Part shown: piece after piece, positions 51,614 to 61,025 of the stretch | How positions within the stretch are numbered: position 1 is the first letter of the stretch | Layout: every line of letters begins with the position of its first letter | Origin: Prorocentrum cordatum | Lineage: Eukaryota > Sar > Dinophyceae > Prorocentrales > Prorocentraceae | Reading direction: 5' to 3' | DNA length: 64,000 bases | Assembly: GCA_963575745.1 (NCBI GenBank) | Contig: CAUYUJ010018864.1 | Coordinates: 102,001 to 166,000, forward strand | The notes under the pieces: generated by a model | What the model saw: the letters and a program-made list of their open reading frames with translations, nothing else | Databases searched by the model: none | What the model was told of the DNA's origin: nothing | Translations under genes and position numbers: made by a program

Positions 51614-53487
51614 GCATCATCATCGTAATCGTCGTCGTCATCATCAATCGCAATCGTCATCGTCGCCGTCGTCATCATCATCGCCGTCGTCATCATCCCC
51701 ATCATCATCATACTCATCATCATCCTCATCGTCATCGTCATCATCATCCTCATCATCATCCTCGCCCTCCTCGTCGCCGAGCTGCAGCTCGGCGACGCGG
51801 GGCGGGGCGGGCGGGAGAGCGGGCGAAGCGATTGCATAATGGAACTTCGGCGCCATCGGGCCCTCGCCGCACAAGCGCTCGAACTCGCCCAAGTAGGCCC
51901 CCACTGCGCGCGGCAGCGCCGCCGCGTCGACTGGCACGCGGTGGGCCTCGACGACGGCCTCAGCGACGTCGACCAGCTGGCCGAATCACCGCGCGCGCGC
52001 CGCCAAGTCGGGCGCCCCGCGCGCCGACGACGCTGCGCGGAAGAAGTACTTGAGCCAGGGGGCCAGCGCGAGGCTCTCGGACGCCGTCGCCTTGAAGCTT
52101 ACGTTCTCCCGATGGCTCTCGGCTCGCTTCGGCGCAAATGCGCCAACCGTCCTGCCATCGCAGGGCTTTAGCCCTTTGCGCCCGATGGCGGGCCACTGGA
52201 AGGTCTGCGCGGCCTCGCCCAGGACCTTGTACGTGATGCCGTGGCCTTTCGCCACGCGCATCAGCTGGCCCACGTGGAAGCCGAAGACGCCGCTGGCGAA
52301 AATGACGCGCATCACGTCCCACATGCCCGTCTCCGCGGCGAGGGCCCAACCGAGGTCGGTCTCCAAGTCCGCCAGCTTGCCCTTGCTTCTGGGCACCAAG
52401 GACAACGCCCGCAGCTGCCTGAAGATGGCCTGCAGGACGGAGACGGTGACGGGGGCAAACTTGGTGCTGCCAGCACATGTGCGAGGGGCGCCAGTCCCTG
52501 TCGGGTCTTTAAGGTGGACCTCGCGGACGCTTTTCTGCGTCGTACACATTAGTGCGCATGAGGCATGGCTTCAGCCCACCAGACCCTTTGCACCCATATA
52601 TTGCATGGATGCTGCCCTCGTCGGCCAGTATATCTCCTGGCCGCAGAAACAGGTGCATCGGCCGCCCAGGGCGGCCGACGGTGACGCCCGCGCGCTCCAT
52701 GTCGTGCTCCCCGCCGAACAGGCCGACGATGGCGCTGGCCAGCCCCGACACGCCGCTCGCTGCTTTCCTGGCCAGCAAGCTCCGCGCGATGGCAACCTCC
52801 ATCTACGCGTCCTACACGGGGGCGCAAGCCGCGTGGCGCTGGATGGGCTGCGGCCCAGAGTATCGAAGTTTGGATGCTTGGAGTTTGGAGGTTGTGAGGG
52901 CGGATTGGCTGCAGCCCAGAGAATGGAGTTTGCGTCGCCCGAGTCGCGTCCTCGTTGCTCAAGGTCGCTGGGCCGCGCTCGAGGATGCCCCAGTACCAGC
53001 CCCAGCACTCCCTGTGCAGGGTCTGGGCAAGAGCGTTGCTAGGCATGATCTCGCCCGAATAGAGGACGATGGTCCACGGGTCCGGTGGCGCGGGCTGCCG
53101 CGTGTCCCAGGCGCCCTCCACGCGCGCGGCGAAGGAGCTGCAGGAGCTGACCATGTAGTCAAGCATGGCCTGCGCCGGTTGGACCTCGACGTCAAAGTGC
53201 CCATCCGGGTCGTTGCTGGGCACCTTTATATCCTTGTGGATCGGGACGTAGGCAGTGCGGTGAGCGCGCGACTCGTCTCGCGCCTCCCGCAGGCGGTTGC
53301 GGTTGCCGCTCGGCAGCTCCTCGCGCTCAGCTATCTCCAGGGGCGCGCCTGGCGCTGCTCGGCTGCAGAGCGGCAGGGAGGCACGCAGCCTGCACAACCC
53401 ATCATTCGCAGCCTGGCGTCGCAGATCGCGGGCCGCGGGGGCCGCGCCCGCAGGCGCATCAGCGCGCGCGCGCAACCGCGCCGCCAT
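51255..53487 (-). pseudogene. Transposase-like protein (copy D), decayed
   Basis: Fragments line up in order with copy C. A segment 53487 to about 52960 ends PWTIVLYSGEIMPSNAL and ERGPATLSNEDA. A segment 52802-52549 reads KAASGVSGLASAIVG, GVTVGRPGRPMHLFL and GCKGSGGLKPCLMRTN. A segment 52549-51986 in another frame reads MRVIFASGVFGFHVGQLM and SFKATASESLALAPWLKYFF. Then come MAPKFHYAIA near 51840, an ATC-repeat intron (51565-51800), and AKFGPLPTCWPLERKRKTVK. Compared with copy C the putative catalytic Asp residues are changed (YSDE to YSGE; KGDA to KGSG), and a one-base frame change near 52540 interrupts it, so it is read as a pseudogene. The last exon may be 45785-46190. Confidence 0.55.
51568..51805. 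repeat. ATC/CATCGT triplet run
   Basis: About 240 nt of ATC units with CGT substitutions, positioned between two coding segments of copy D (MAPKFHYAIA and PALIAKFGPLPTCWPLERKR) and so read as intron. Confidence 0.85.
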
Positions 53488-53985
53488 GCCGATGGCGGCG
53501 CCGCGGGCGGCGCGCGAGCGCGGCGGGGGGCGCGCCCCCAGCGTGGCTCCCTCAGCACGGCGGCGGGCGCATCGGCATCACTCCCCGTCGCGAATCGTTC
53601 CCTCGCCCAATGCTCAATGCCGCGAGCGGCGGCTGCAGCCGCGCTCGTTGCCGCCGCCGCCGCCGACGTCACCATGCGGTGTCGGCTGCAGCCGCCGTCG
53701 GCGTCGCCGTGCGGCGGCGGCTGCAGCGCGCCCGCGCGCTCGCGCGCAGCGACGGCGGCAGCCGCGCTCGGTCACATCGGTTGCTACAGCACAGCGTTCG
53801 TGCATTGCCGCCGTCGCCGCCGTCGCCATTGTCAACGCCCGCGCCTTACATGCGACAGTATGCGACCGTGGCGGGCATTCACGGCAGCATGAGTAAGCCG
53901 CCGTCATGGTCCATCACGCGGACCTCCTGCGGGCCGTCGGCAAGCAACTCGCAGGCAAGGCGGGCTTGGCCGCCGCGCCGCTGCA
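53488..53985. other. GC-rich stretch with GGCTGCAGCC palindromes
   Basis: GCGGCTGCAGCCGCG-type words occur at about 53629, 53682 and 53727, with CGC/GCC triplets around them. ORFs switch composition and show no family feature. Confidence 0.5.
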
Positions 53986-53989
53986 GCGG

Positions 53990-54260
53990 CGTCTAGAGAG
54001 GGCACGCGCAGCGGCAGCTGCCGTGATCTACCCATATGCCGATCCTCGAAGATCGGCTCATCATAGTGGGCGTAGTAGTCGTACTCGATACCCGCGAGCC
54101 TGAAGATCCACGTGCCGTCCAACCACCTGGGCATGGACGACGCGCGACATCCCGCCCGCGCTGGTACGTCCCGCCCACCTGCGGGCGACCATGTTTTTGT
54201 TGACCACGTTGGCCGTCATCCAATAGAACAGGGTCTTCAACTGTGGGCGCGGCTGACATT
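53990..54260 (-). CDS. Candidate exons (KTLFYWMTANVVNKN / GTWIFRLAGIEYD)
   Basis: On the - strand 54240-54190 reads LKTLFYWMTANVVNKNMVAR. After a change of frame across GC-rich DNA, 54125-54030 reads RWLDGTWIFRLAGIEYDYYA and DEPIFEDRHMG. Both look like parts of one compact domain rather than low-complexity DNA. Exon limits and gene identity are unknown; they could be downstream exons of the gene starting at 55458. Confidence 0.35.
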
Positions 54261-54699
54261 TGAATGACGACGCGGCGGCCCAGCCCCCCGCCCTGCCCAG
54301 TCGCTACAGCGCGGGCTGGCGCCACGCTACAGCGCGCGCGCCCTCGTAGTTCCACGCCGCTCGGGTCACCAATAAGCGCCGCCAATGGAGGGCCGAAGCG
54401 TTGATGCGTCCCGCCCAGCCGTGGACATGCGGGGTGCGCGGTAGGCGCGGAGGCCACCGAAACATTGCGGCGCGGGGTCGGGCGGGCGCGGGCGGGGCGG
54501 GGCGGGATCGCCAACTGAGACGACGCAGCTATGCTTGCAACGACGCTCCCGTGCCTGCATGTAGCGAAGCGACAGCTCCGCGGGACAGGAAGGGCTGAGG
54601 GCGTTAACAATCGTGTGCTGAGCGCGGCGCGCGCACTGGCGAGCCCAATCCTGCCGTCGCGCCCCCGCGGCGGTTGCGCTAGGCGCGCTCACTTGAGGC

Positions 54700-55458
54700 A
54701 TGATGTCGATGCCCGCCCTGGTCGGCGTGATCGGCTCGATCGGAGCCTTGCCGAGCGGGTAGAGGAACGAGCCCACATCAGCCTGGCTGAGCGGAAAGGG
54801 GGGGGGGGGCAATGGTGATGGTGATGTGATCGAGCGCGGCACTGAAGCGGCGGGGGAGATGATGATGCGGAATGGGATGTCGACGGCGGTGGAGGCGTGC
54901 AGCTTCAGCTCCAGGGAGGCCCGCCTTCGGCCGCATGCTGAAGTATTTCGTCAGTTTCTGCTGTGCCTTCACCTTCCCCTTCTGCTGGGCCTTCACCTTG
55001 GCGCTGAAGTAGTTGGTCAGCAGCTGCTGGGTCTTCACCTTGGTGATGCGGCCGCCGGGCAGCGGGGTGGCCACGTGGCTCAGGTTGCTGAACCTGATGC
55101 GGCAGGCAACAACCACGCTGACAATACCTGCTATAGCAGGCCAACGATAAAACATGCTGCAGCATGTAGAACAAAGCGCCTGGTGCAGCCGTCTCCGTAG
55201 AGCAACTCGTCGGGAGACATCGTCGGGCGCGCCGCCGCCCGGCGTGCACTCCAATACTCCCCGCGCTTGAGGCTCATGGTGGTGTAGTACCTTTGCCGCA
55301 GCAGGTAACGCAAAGCGCATGCAGCGTTGCGTTCGTCAAGCAAGACGACAAGAACAAAGAGGGTACTGGTGGCGCGTGATCCAGTCCAGCTCCCTCATCG
55401 CCGCCACATCGCCCGCCCCGTGCGACATCGCAACCTCCATCCACTTTGGCTGCGCCAT
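54700..55458 (-). CDS. Uncharacterised protein with two PIP-box-like motifs
   Basis: ATG 55458 starts MAQPKWMEVAMSHGAGDVAA and RELDWITRHQ. A second segment (about 55310-55190) reads RYLLRQRYYTTMSLKRGEYW then MSPDELLYGDGC. A third (about 55095-54920) reads LSHVATPLPGGRITKVK, QQLLTNYF (55029-55006), KVKAQQKGKVKA and QQKLTKYF (54963-54940). Both QxxLTxYF segments match the PCNA-interacting (PIP) consensus Gln-x-x-hydrophobic-x-x-aromatic-aromatic, set in Lys-rich flanks as in known PIP boxes. PCNA binding is inferred. A further segment near 54797-54710 (ADVGSFLYPLGKAPIEPITP), followed by a GTGAGC donor, may be the next exon. Exon borders are approximate. Confidence 0.45.
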
Positions 55459-55544
55459 CGGGCGGCGGCCGCGGCGCAGCTCCAGCGAGGGAGCCCTCGC
55501 AAATGTCTGAGCCCTCGTAGATACATATGCAATTGTTGGGGGTG

Positions 55545-55645
55545 ATTGCCGCTGAAGCTTCAGCTCCAGCGGGGGCTGTGATCGGCGGAGTTGGGAGCTT
55601 CAGCTCAAGCGGGGGGGGTCTTCAGCTCCAGGGGGTGCGGTTTAT
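55545..55645 (+). repeat. GAAGCTTCAGCTCCAGCGGGG short repeats
   Basis: Three to four copies within 100 nt of (GAAG)CTTCAGCTC(C/A)A(G)CGGGG. Related words recur at about 56380-56535, 58030-58115 and 58930-59080. Confidence 0.7.
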
Positions 55646-55726
55646 ACTCAAGAGCTGAATCAACACACAGATCCGTTTATATAAGCGCAGGCGGCGGCGC
55701 CGACGATGACGACGACGACGGCGTCC

Positions 55727-56242
55727 TCAGCGAGCGCCCGCGGGGCGCCTCAGCGCGGCGGCAGGGCGATCCCTCACGGCAGGCGGCGCGCCCTCGGCGT
55801 CGGCGGCGGCGGGGCGGCGGCGGGGCGTCATCTTCCCACCCGCCATCGCGGTTGCGGTGGCGATGCCGTCCGCGGCGTCAGCGTCGTCGTCGGTAGCGGC
55901 GCTGGCATTGGCGCTGCCAGCGCTGGCAGCGGCGCTGGTGGCGCCAGCAGCTGGCGGCGCTGCCAGCGGCGGAGGTGCCCCTGGAGGCCCAATGGCAGCG
56001 GCAATGGAGGCCCACACATCCGCCAATGTAGGCGCCACTCCTGTCCCTGATGGCGGCGGGCGGTTCGCCACGTGGCGTCCAATGGTGCGCGGCGCAACCA
56101 CTGGCGACGTCGACGCCGCGCATCTTGCCATCATCATCTGCATGGCCGCCATATCTGCTGCCGGTGGCGGCCCGCTGCTGGCGCCAAGTCCTGCAGGATC
56201 ATAAATGGGAACAGCGCGCCGTTGCACCGGCAATCGCGGCAA
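55727..56242 (-). CDS. Uncharacterised Ala/Pro-rich protein or exon
   Basis: The frame 56242-55727 reads from about 56190 GLGASSGPPPAADMAAMQMM ... PTLADVWASIAAAIGPPGAP ... an Ala-rich run, DDDADAADGIATATAMAGGK and RRRPAAADAEGAPPAVRDRP. The RRPAAA ending resembles the basic linkers of other proteins here. No start or splice site is convincing, so it may be one exon of a longer - strand gene. Function unknown. Confidence 0.4.
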   Translation of the reverse strand: MPRLPVQRRAVPIYDPAGLGASSGPPPAADMAAMQMMMARCAASTSPVVAPRTIGRHVANRPPPSGTGVAPTLADVWASIAAAIGPPGAPPPLAAPPAAGATSAAASAGSANASAATDDDADAADGIATATAMAGGKMTPRRRPAAADAEGAPPAVRDRPAAALRRPAGAR

Positions 56243-56710
56243 CCGACGCGCGCGCTACCGCTGCAGCGGCAGCCGCACCAACGGCAGTTGCCGATGCAAT
56301 GGCAAACGCGCGGGTCGGCACACACGCGGTCCTTTAAGCGCACCGTGCGTCGTGCGAATGGCCCCGAATGGGTACTTGGGGCGCGCAGCTCCAGGGGCCC
56401 CTGACATGGGCACCGACGCGCGCAGCTCCAGCGGCTGGAACGGCGGGACAGCTGAATCTCGAGCCCTCGCAGCTGCAGCTGCACTGGTTGAAGCCCAATT
56501 GGCAATACTGCTGAAGCTTCAGCTGCAGCGGGGAATGCGAGTGGTGGACGGGGTTTGGCCAGGAGGTTCGATTTCAAGGGCCGCACCAAACCATAGCTTA
56601 AGTATAAAGCGCTCGGCTCTAGTCGGCAGGCTGGTCACACGCGCGCGATCGGGTCGGGACTCCTGCCCGCCGAACCGCTCATGCGCCCCAGCTGCTACCC
56701 GCCGCAATTG

Positions 56711-58251
56711 CTACCCGCCGCCGAATCGCTTACCCGACGAACCCCGCGGCCACCGCAGACTTGCGCGTGCGGCGGCGCTTGCCCGACGGCCCCACCCACA
56801 TGGTGTAGGAGTGTCCGTGGTTTCCGCTGCGCTCGCCGCGGATGACCATCCGCCCTTGGCCATTGCCATCTTCGGCGCGGCGCTCTCCTTCGCCGAGGCC
56901 GCGGCGGGCTTCATTTTCACCGAAGCCGCCGTCGCCATGGCGGGCCTCTTGTTCACCGAAGAGGGCGCCGCGGCGGGGCGCCTCAGCGCCCTTGCCTCGC
57001 CCTTGGCGTTGGCGTTGCCCTTGGCCTTGGCCTTGCCATTCGTGCCCTTGGCCACGGCAGCCATTGCCGCCGCCGCGGCGTCTGCGGCGGCGTCTTCGCC
57101 GTCGCCGCCGCCGCCAGCGTCGCCACCGTCTGCGTCGCCCTGGCCCGCTGCCGCCTCTTCGCCAGCATCAGTAGTTGGCGGCAGCGGGATCGGGTGCGCG
57201 GCGGCGGTGCCAGTCCCGACTGCGGCCGCGGCCTTCGCCAATGCGCCGCCCCACTTCGGCTTGCTCAGCGGGGGTGCAGCGGCTGCTTGGCCCGCCACGC
57301 TGCCGCCCTCGATTGCGAGGGTCCCACCCGCGCTGGGCGGGCGCCCGCCGTAGTTGGTGAGGGACCGCGCGGCTGCCTGATGCTTTCATGGTATGTTATG
57401 TTATGGCTGTAATGTTATTGGTGTAGCGTCGTTTACGTGTTCGTATTGTGTTGGAGGGGTGCCTGATCAATCCCGTTGCCCTTCGACTGGCTGGCGCGCG
57501 AGGTGGGCAAGGAGCTGCGCGTGCTGCGCATGGGCATCTTGCTGCACATGTGCGCCAGACCCACGATGCTGTTCTGCACGGGCGGGTCGTCCTCAGTGTG
57601 CACGGCGGTGTACACAGGTTGCGCGAGGTCGTTTGGGGTAGTGTAGTTGGGCGCGCACACGACCCTCGCCCGCGCGCCGTTGCACGGTGGGGCACGGCGT
57701 AATCTGTAATATTGCACGCCGCTTCCAGCCCACAGCCCTCTCACACCATCCCCTCAACGCCGCTTTGCGCCCAGCCCACCATCCCGTCGGAGTGGGCGAT
57801 GGTTGCAGCGTGGCGCTCGTCACGAGCGCGGGCAGGGCGAAGCCTCCATGTATACTTGCTGGGAGCGCGCGACGGCGGCTCCCTTGCGCTGACCACGCCG
57901 CGCGGGCCTCCTTGACCACGGACCTGAACTGGACAGGATTGTCGTAGCCCATCAGCATGATCACAATGGCGCAGACGGGGCGAAAGGCGTTGTCCGACGG
58001 GATAACCAGCCCGAGCGCCTGTGCAACGACAGACATGGAGTTACAGCTCCGATTCGGCGGGGCGCTTCCCCGCGCAACGCAACGGGCGTGGAGCTGCAGC
58101 TCATGTGTGGACAACCCAGCGGCGTCACATGGTTCCACGACACGGGCGCCTGAAGGCGCTCGGCGATGACGCCCACCTTCGTTTCCATGCTGCTCGCCGA
58201 GTTCAGCTGATCCCAATCGCCGCGCGTGAGAAAGTAGTGCGGGTTGTCCAT
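56711..58251 (-). CDS. Uncharacterised KRPA-rich dinoflagellate-family protein, four exons
   Basis: Exon 1 58251-58150 (MDNPHYFLTRGDWDQLNSAS ... VIAERLQ); exon 2 from 58018 (ALGLVIPSDNAFRPVCAIVI ... VKEARAAWSAQ) to about 57885; exon 3 from about 57680 (NDLAQPVYTAVHTEDDPPVQ ... SQSKGNGIDQ) to 57463; exon 4 57376-56711 (AAARSLTNYGGRPPSAGG ...). Introns 1 (131 nt) and 3 (86 nt) are GC-AG and phase 0 with direct repeats at both ends. Exon 4 carries an Ala/Gly/Asp linker and a basic KRPAMATAASVKMKPAAA run, then a short end. The exon 1-2 helical region (tryptophan, then GLxxPSxxxxRxxxA) and exon 3 (PVYTAVH-EDDPPVQ...MPMRSTRSS) match the plan of a family I recall as unannotated in dinoflagellates. 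Confidence 0.65.
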
Positions 58252-58284
58252 ATCCTGTCGACCGAACCCCGCCCGCCCCCCCCC

Positions 58285-58330
58285 CCCCACACACACACAC
58301 ACACACACACACGCGCGCGCGAGAGCGCCA
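58285..58330. repeat. CA/CG dinucleotide run
   Basis: Twelve CA units followed by CGCGCGCG, preceded by a C-run. It lies immediately upstream of the start codon of the - strand gene at 58251. Confidence 0.9.
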
Positions 58331-58469
58331 TCACCAACGCAACCCAGAGCAATTACAACGGCTGCACCACCAGCAACATAAGCACAACCATCAGCCACAC
58401 CACCGCCACCATCCGATGCAAAACAAAACATTAATCACAACAACACACACCACGATGACAAGCACAAGT

Positions 58470-58932
58470 CCTGACGGCGGCCAATCCCCATGTCGCCGCT
58501 GCCCATGCCACCGAGCACCCGTTGGTTGACTGCAGCAGTGATCTCTGCCATTAAGTCGTCAGAGAACCCGCCGCTACCACCAGGATGTGCATTCGGCGGG
58601 GCAGGCTCGATGCTGCAGCACCCCGCGCCGCCAATACTATCCCGCGCCCCCCATCCCACCCCGCCCCCCGCCCACGCTCAATCCCATCATGCCCGAATGC
58701 AAGTGCGTGCTGGGTGGCTGCAGCCCGTTAGATATGCTCGCTTGTACTTTCTCGTTGATCAGCGACGCGCTGTCCATCGCCAGCTTGGCCGAGCGGACCG
58801 ATAAAATGATGGACGTCGCCATGGTCCGACTGTTCTCAGCGCTCGCGGCGTGGGAGATGGCACCCGATTGGGAGCTAACCATGAAGCGATCCATGGATTC
58901 GATGCGGCGGGCGATCTCCATTGCGGCCACGC
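58470..58932 (-). CDS. Uncharacterised small protein, two candidate exons
   Basis: First segment, 58930 to about 58690: MAAMEIARRIESMDRFMVSS ... ISHAASAENSRTMATSIILS ... KLAMDSASLINEKVQASISN. This is a regular helical sequence with Met/Ile/Leu spacing typical of a coiled coil. Second segment, about 58620-58480: SIEPAPPNAHPGGSGGFSDD and LMAEITAAVNQRVLGGMGSG. They are in different frames, separated by a GGGC-rich stretch that would be an intron. Function unknown. Confidence 0.4.
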
Positions 58933-59348
58933 GAGCTGGAGTTCGAGCTGCAGCCGAACTGGAGGGGGGCGGCGCGACAGCGCTCGAGATGGAGCCGACG
59001 CGGCAGCGGCGTAGCCTGCGTCATCTGAAGAGAGCAGGAGCTTCAGCTGCTGGCCGTGCGCACGCGGGTGTGGGCTTCAGCCCGCGCCCGCGTTGAAGGG
59101 AGGGCGGGTCGGGCTGAGCAGTGGCCGATGGGGAGAGCGCCGATGGGGGCGAGGAGGGCGACGCCGACGACGACGATGCGGAGATTGAGCGGATATGAGG
59201 CTCATGAGGACTTGGGGCGGGTCTGCAGCCCAGCTCGGAAATCCAAAGCGGGGGCGCAGCTCCGAAACTACACGCGGCGCGACCAATGTGTTCATCACGC
59301 GGATAACCGATACTCCCGCGCAGGGGAGTTCAAGAGCGCGTCGACACA

Positions 59349-59861
59349 CTACGCGCCGAGCCGCTCTAAGACCGCACCAGTGCAGAAGCCGAGGAACTTG
59401 GTCGTCTGGGCGGCATTCACTTGGGCACCGTCGACCTGGGCGTTGTCGGGCAGCGCACTGACCTGCATCAGGAAGATCGGGCGCATGTCCTCGAACTCGC
59501 CCTTCTTGACGCCAAGTGCGTCGAGGGCCCGCGTCGGCGTGACCAGAAGCCATTGGGCACTCGACCTGTCGACGAAAGTCGAGTACCAGCCGTTGATCTG
59601 TTGCAGGACCAACAGCGCGCGGCCGTCGTCGTAGCTCGTCATCCCCATCAGTGCGTCGTAGCTGGTCGGCGACAGGATGGTGCGGACCCAGACGCCGCTG
59701 GATGCGCCGACATCCAGTGACGACGCCGCCACTGAAGGTGCGGGCCGCTTTGGCGGCGTCGGCGTTGTATCCAACGCGCGCGCGGCCGCGGGCCGCTGAC
59801 GTGGCGTCGGCATGCGTCGCGGGCCGATGTTGGCGCGGTGGGCACAGGCCGGCGCGGGCAA
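59349..59861 (-). CDS. Uncharacterised protein (WVRTILSPTSYDALMGM exon)
   Basis: Open from about 59861; the best start is MPTPRQRPAAARALDTTPTP near 59811. After a basic/Pro region it becomes a compact domain: SSGVWVRTILSPTSYDALMG, LVLQQINGWYSTFVDRSSAQ, WLLVTPTRALDALGVKKGEF, DMRPIFLMQVSALPDNAQVD and QTTKFLGFCTGAVLERLGA, then a stop at 59349. Alternating strands and the Gly/Trp pattern suggest a folded domain, which I do not recognise. Function unknown. Confidence 0.5.
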   Translation of the reverse strand: MPAPACAHRANIGPRRMPTPRQRPAAARALDTTPTPPKRPAPSVAASSLDVGASSGVWVRTILSPTSYDALMGMTSYDDGRALLVLQQINGWYSTFVDRSSAQWLLVTPTRALDALGVKKGEFEDMRPIFLMQVSALPDNAQVDGAQVNAAQTTKFLGFCTGAVLERLGA

Positions 59862-59964
59862 GGCGGGTGCTCGCGCCGATATCGCTAGCGGCGACTGGAG
59901 GGCTGCAGCCCTACGAGGTGGGGCGCACCATCAGCATGGCGAGGATGATGCGTGGGATGCAGCG

Positions 59965-60195
59965 CTGCTTCAGGGGGCCTCAGGAGGCCCCTGCAGGGGG
60001 GCACATGAGGTGCCAAGAAGCCCCAGGGGGGGCCACATGAGGCCCCAGGAGACCCGAATAGCCCACAGGCAGTCCTTAAGAGGCCATCCTACCAGGAAGC
60101 CCCAGGAGGCCATGGAAGCCCGATGAGGCCCCAGTAACATGCAGGAGCCCTCAGGCGGCTCCAGGAGGTCTCAGGAGGCCCCAACAGGCTCATGG
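59965..60195 (-). repeat. GGCCTCCTGGGG repeats in reverse orientation
   Basis: On the + strand it reads GCCCCAGGAGGCC, AGGAGGCCCC and GGCCACATGAGGCCCCAGGA, the complement of the runs at 46.6-50.6 kb. About 40 nt beyond it comes TCTAACATCAGCACCCTGTT then CAGCATAATT, similar to the CAGCACCCCGTTCAGCAAGC end piece of the duplicated blocks. Confidence 0.8.
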
Positions 60196-60339
60196 TTCGT
60201 ATAAGTAGTTATAGTGCGTGAACTCACTGTTCTAACATCAGCACCCTGTTCAGCATAATTATCATGACACCATTCCGCATCCCTATCATATCCCCCCCGC
60301 CCCAGCGATCTGCCGCCCCGCGTGCGCCGAGGGAGGTTG

Positions 60340-60399
60340 AGGAGGCATGACGTGATGATTGCGATGATGATAATGATGATGACGGCGTCGGTGGTGATA

Positions 60400-60452
<53 letters not shown>

Positions 60453-60485
60453 TGATGATGATGGCGACGGTGGTTGATGATGCCG
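60340..60485. repeat. GAT trinucleotide run
   Basis: GATGATGAT for about 60 nt (60398-60460) with GATGATGGC variants on both sides. Similar GATGATGGCGATGG text occurs at 61050-61110. These are not coding. Confidence 0.9.
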
Positions 60486-60624
60486 ATGATGCCGCTGCAT
60501 CGCGCGCCCGCGCGCCGCGGTTTCGGCTCGGGCGCGCGTCTTCCATGGGCATCACCGCCAGGGTCACGTCTGCCCCCGCGGGTGGCATACTCCCTCGTCG
60601 CCGCGGCTGGACGCGGCTCGGACA

Positions 60625-61024
60625 ATGAGCCGGGGCACTGCGTCCGAGGACAGCGTGCATGGTGGCCCTGATGACCCATGGGCCATCTTATTCTCGGGCC
60701 CTCTGCCTGGGGCCCCCTTGGACTTGCCCGAGCAGATGGAGGAGGACGACGGCAGGTCGCCCAGCATGCCTATTCCTCGGGCAGGCATGCCGACGATATG
60801 GGTCGTCGACGAATGGGACAACATTCAGCAGGGGAGAATGCTGGGGAGAAGATGTCGGCACCCCCAGCACCTCCAGCGGTGATGCCGATGGAGGATGCCG
60901 CGCGCGAAGCGGCGCGCCTCCGCGTCGCGGCGGCGATGGAGCGCCTCGCCGTCGCGGCCGCGATGGCGCGGCGGCTGGGGGGCGCCACGCCGACGCTGCA
61001 CGACGTCGCGCGGTCCTTTCTCTG
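60625..61024 (+). CDS. Small uncharacterised gene, two candidate exons
   Basis: 60625-60850 reads MSRGTASEDSVHGGPDDPWA, ILFSGPLPGAPLDLPEQMEE, RAGMPTIWVVDEWDNIQQG. About 60850-61024 in another frame reads GEKMSAPPAPPAVMPMEDAA, an Ala/Arg/Met helix and GGATPTLHDVARSFL, then a TGA at 61023-61025. The two could be exons of one gene; the donor may be a GT/GC near 60840. It is one of few + strand candidates in this part. Function unknown. Confidence 0.35.
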
Positions 61025-61025
61025 A

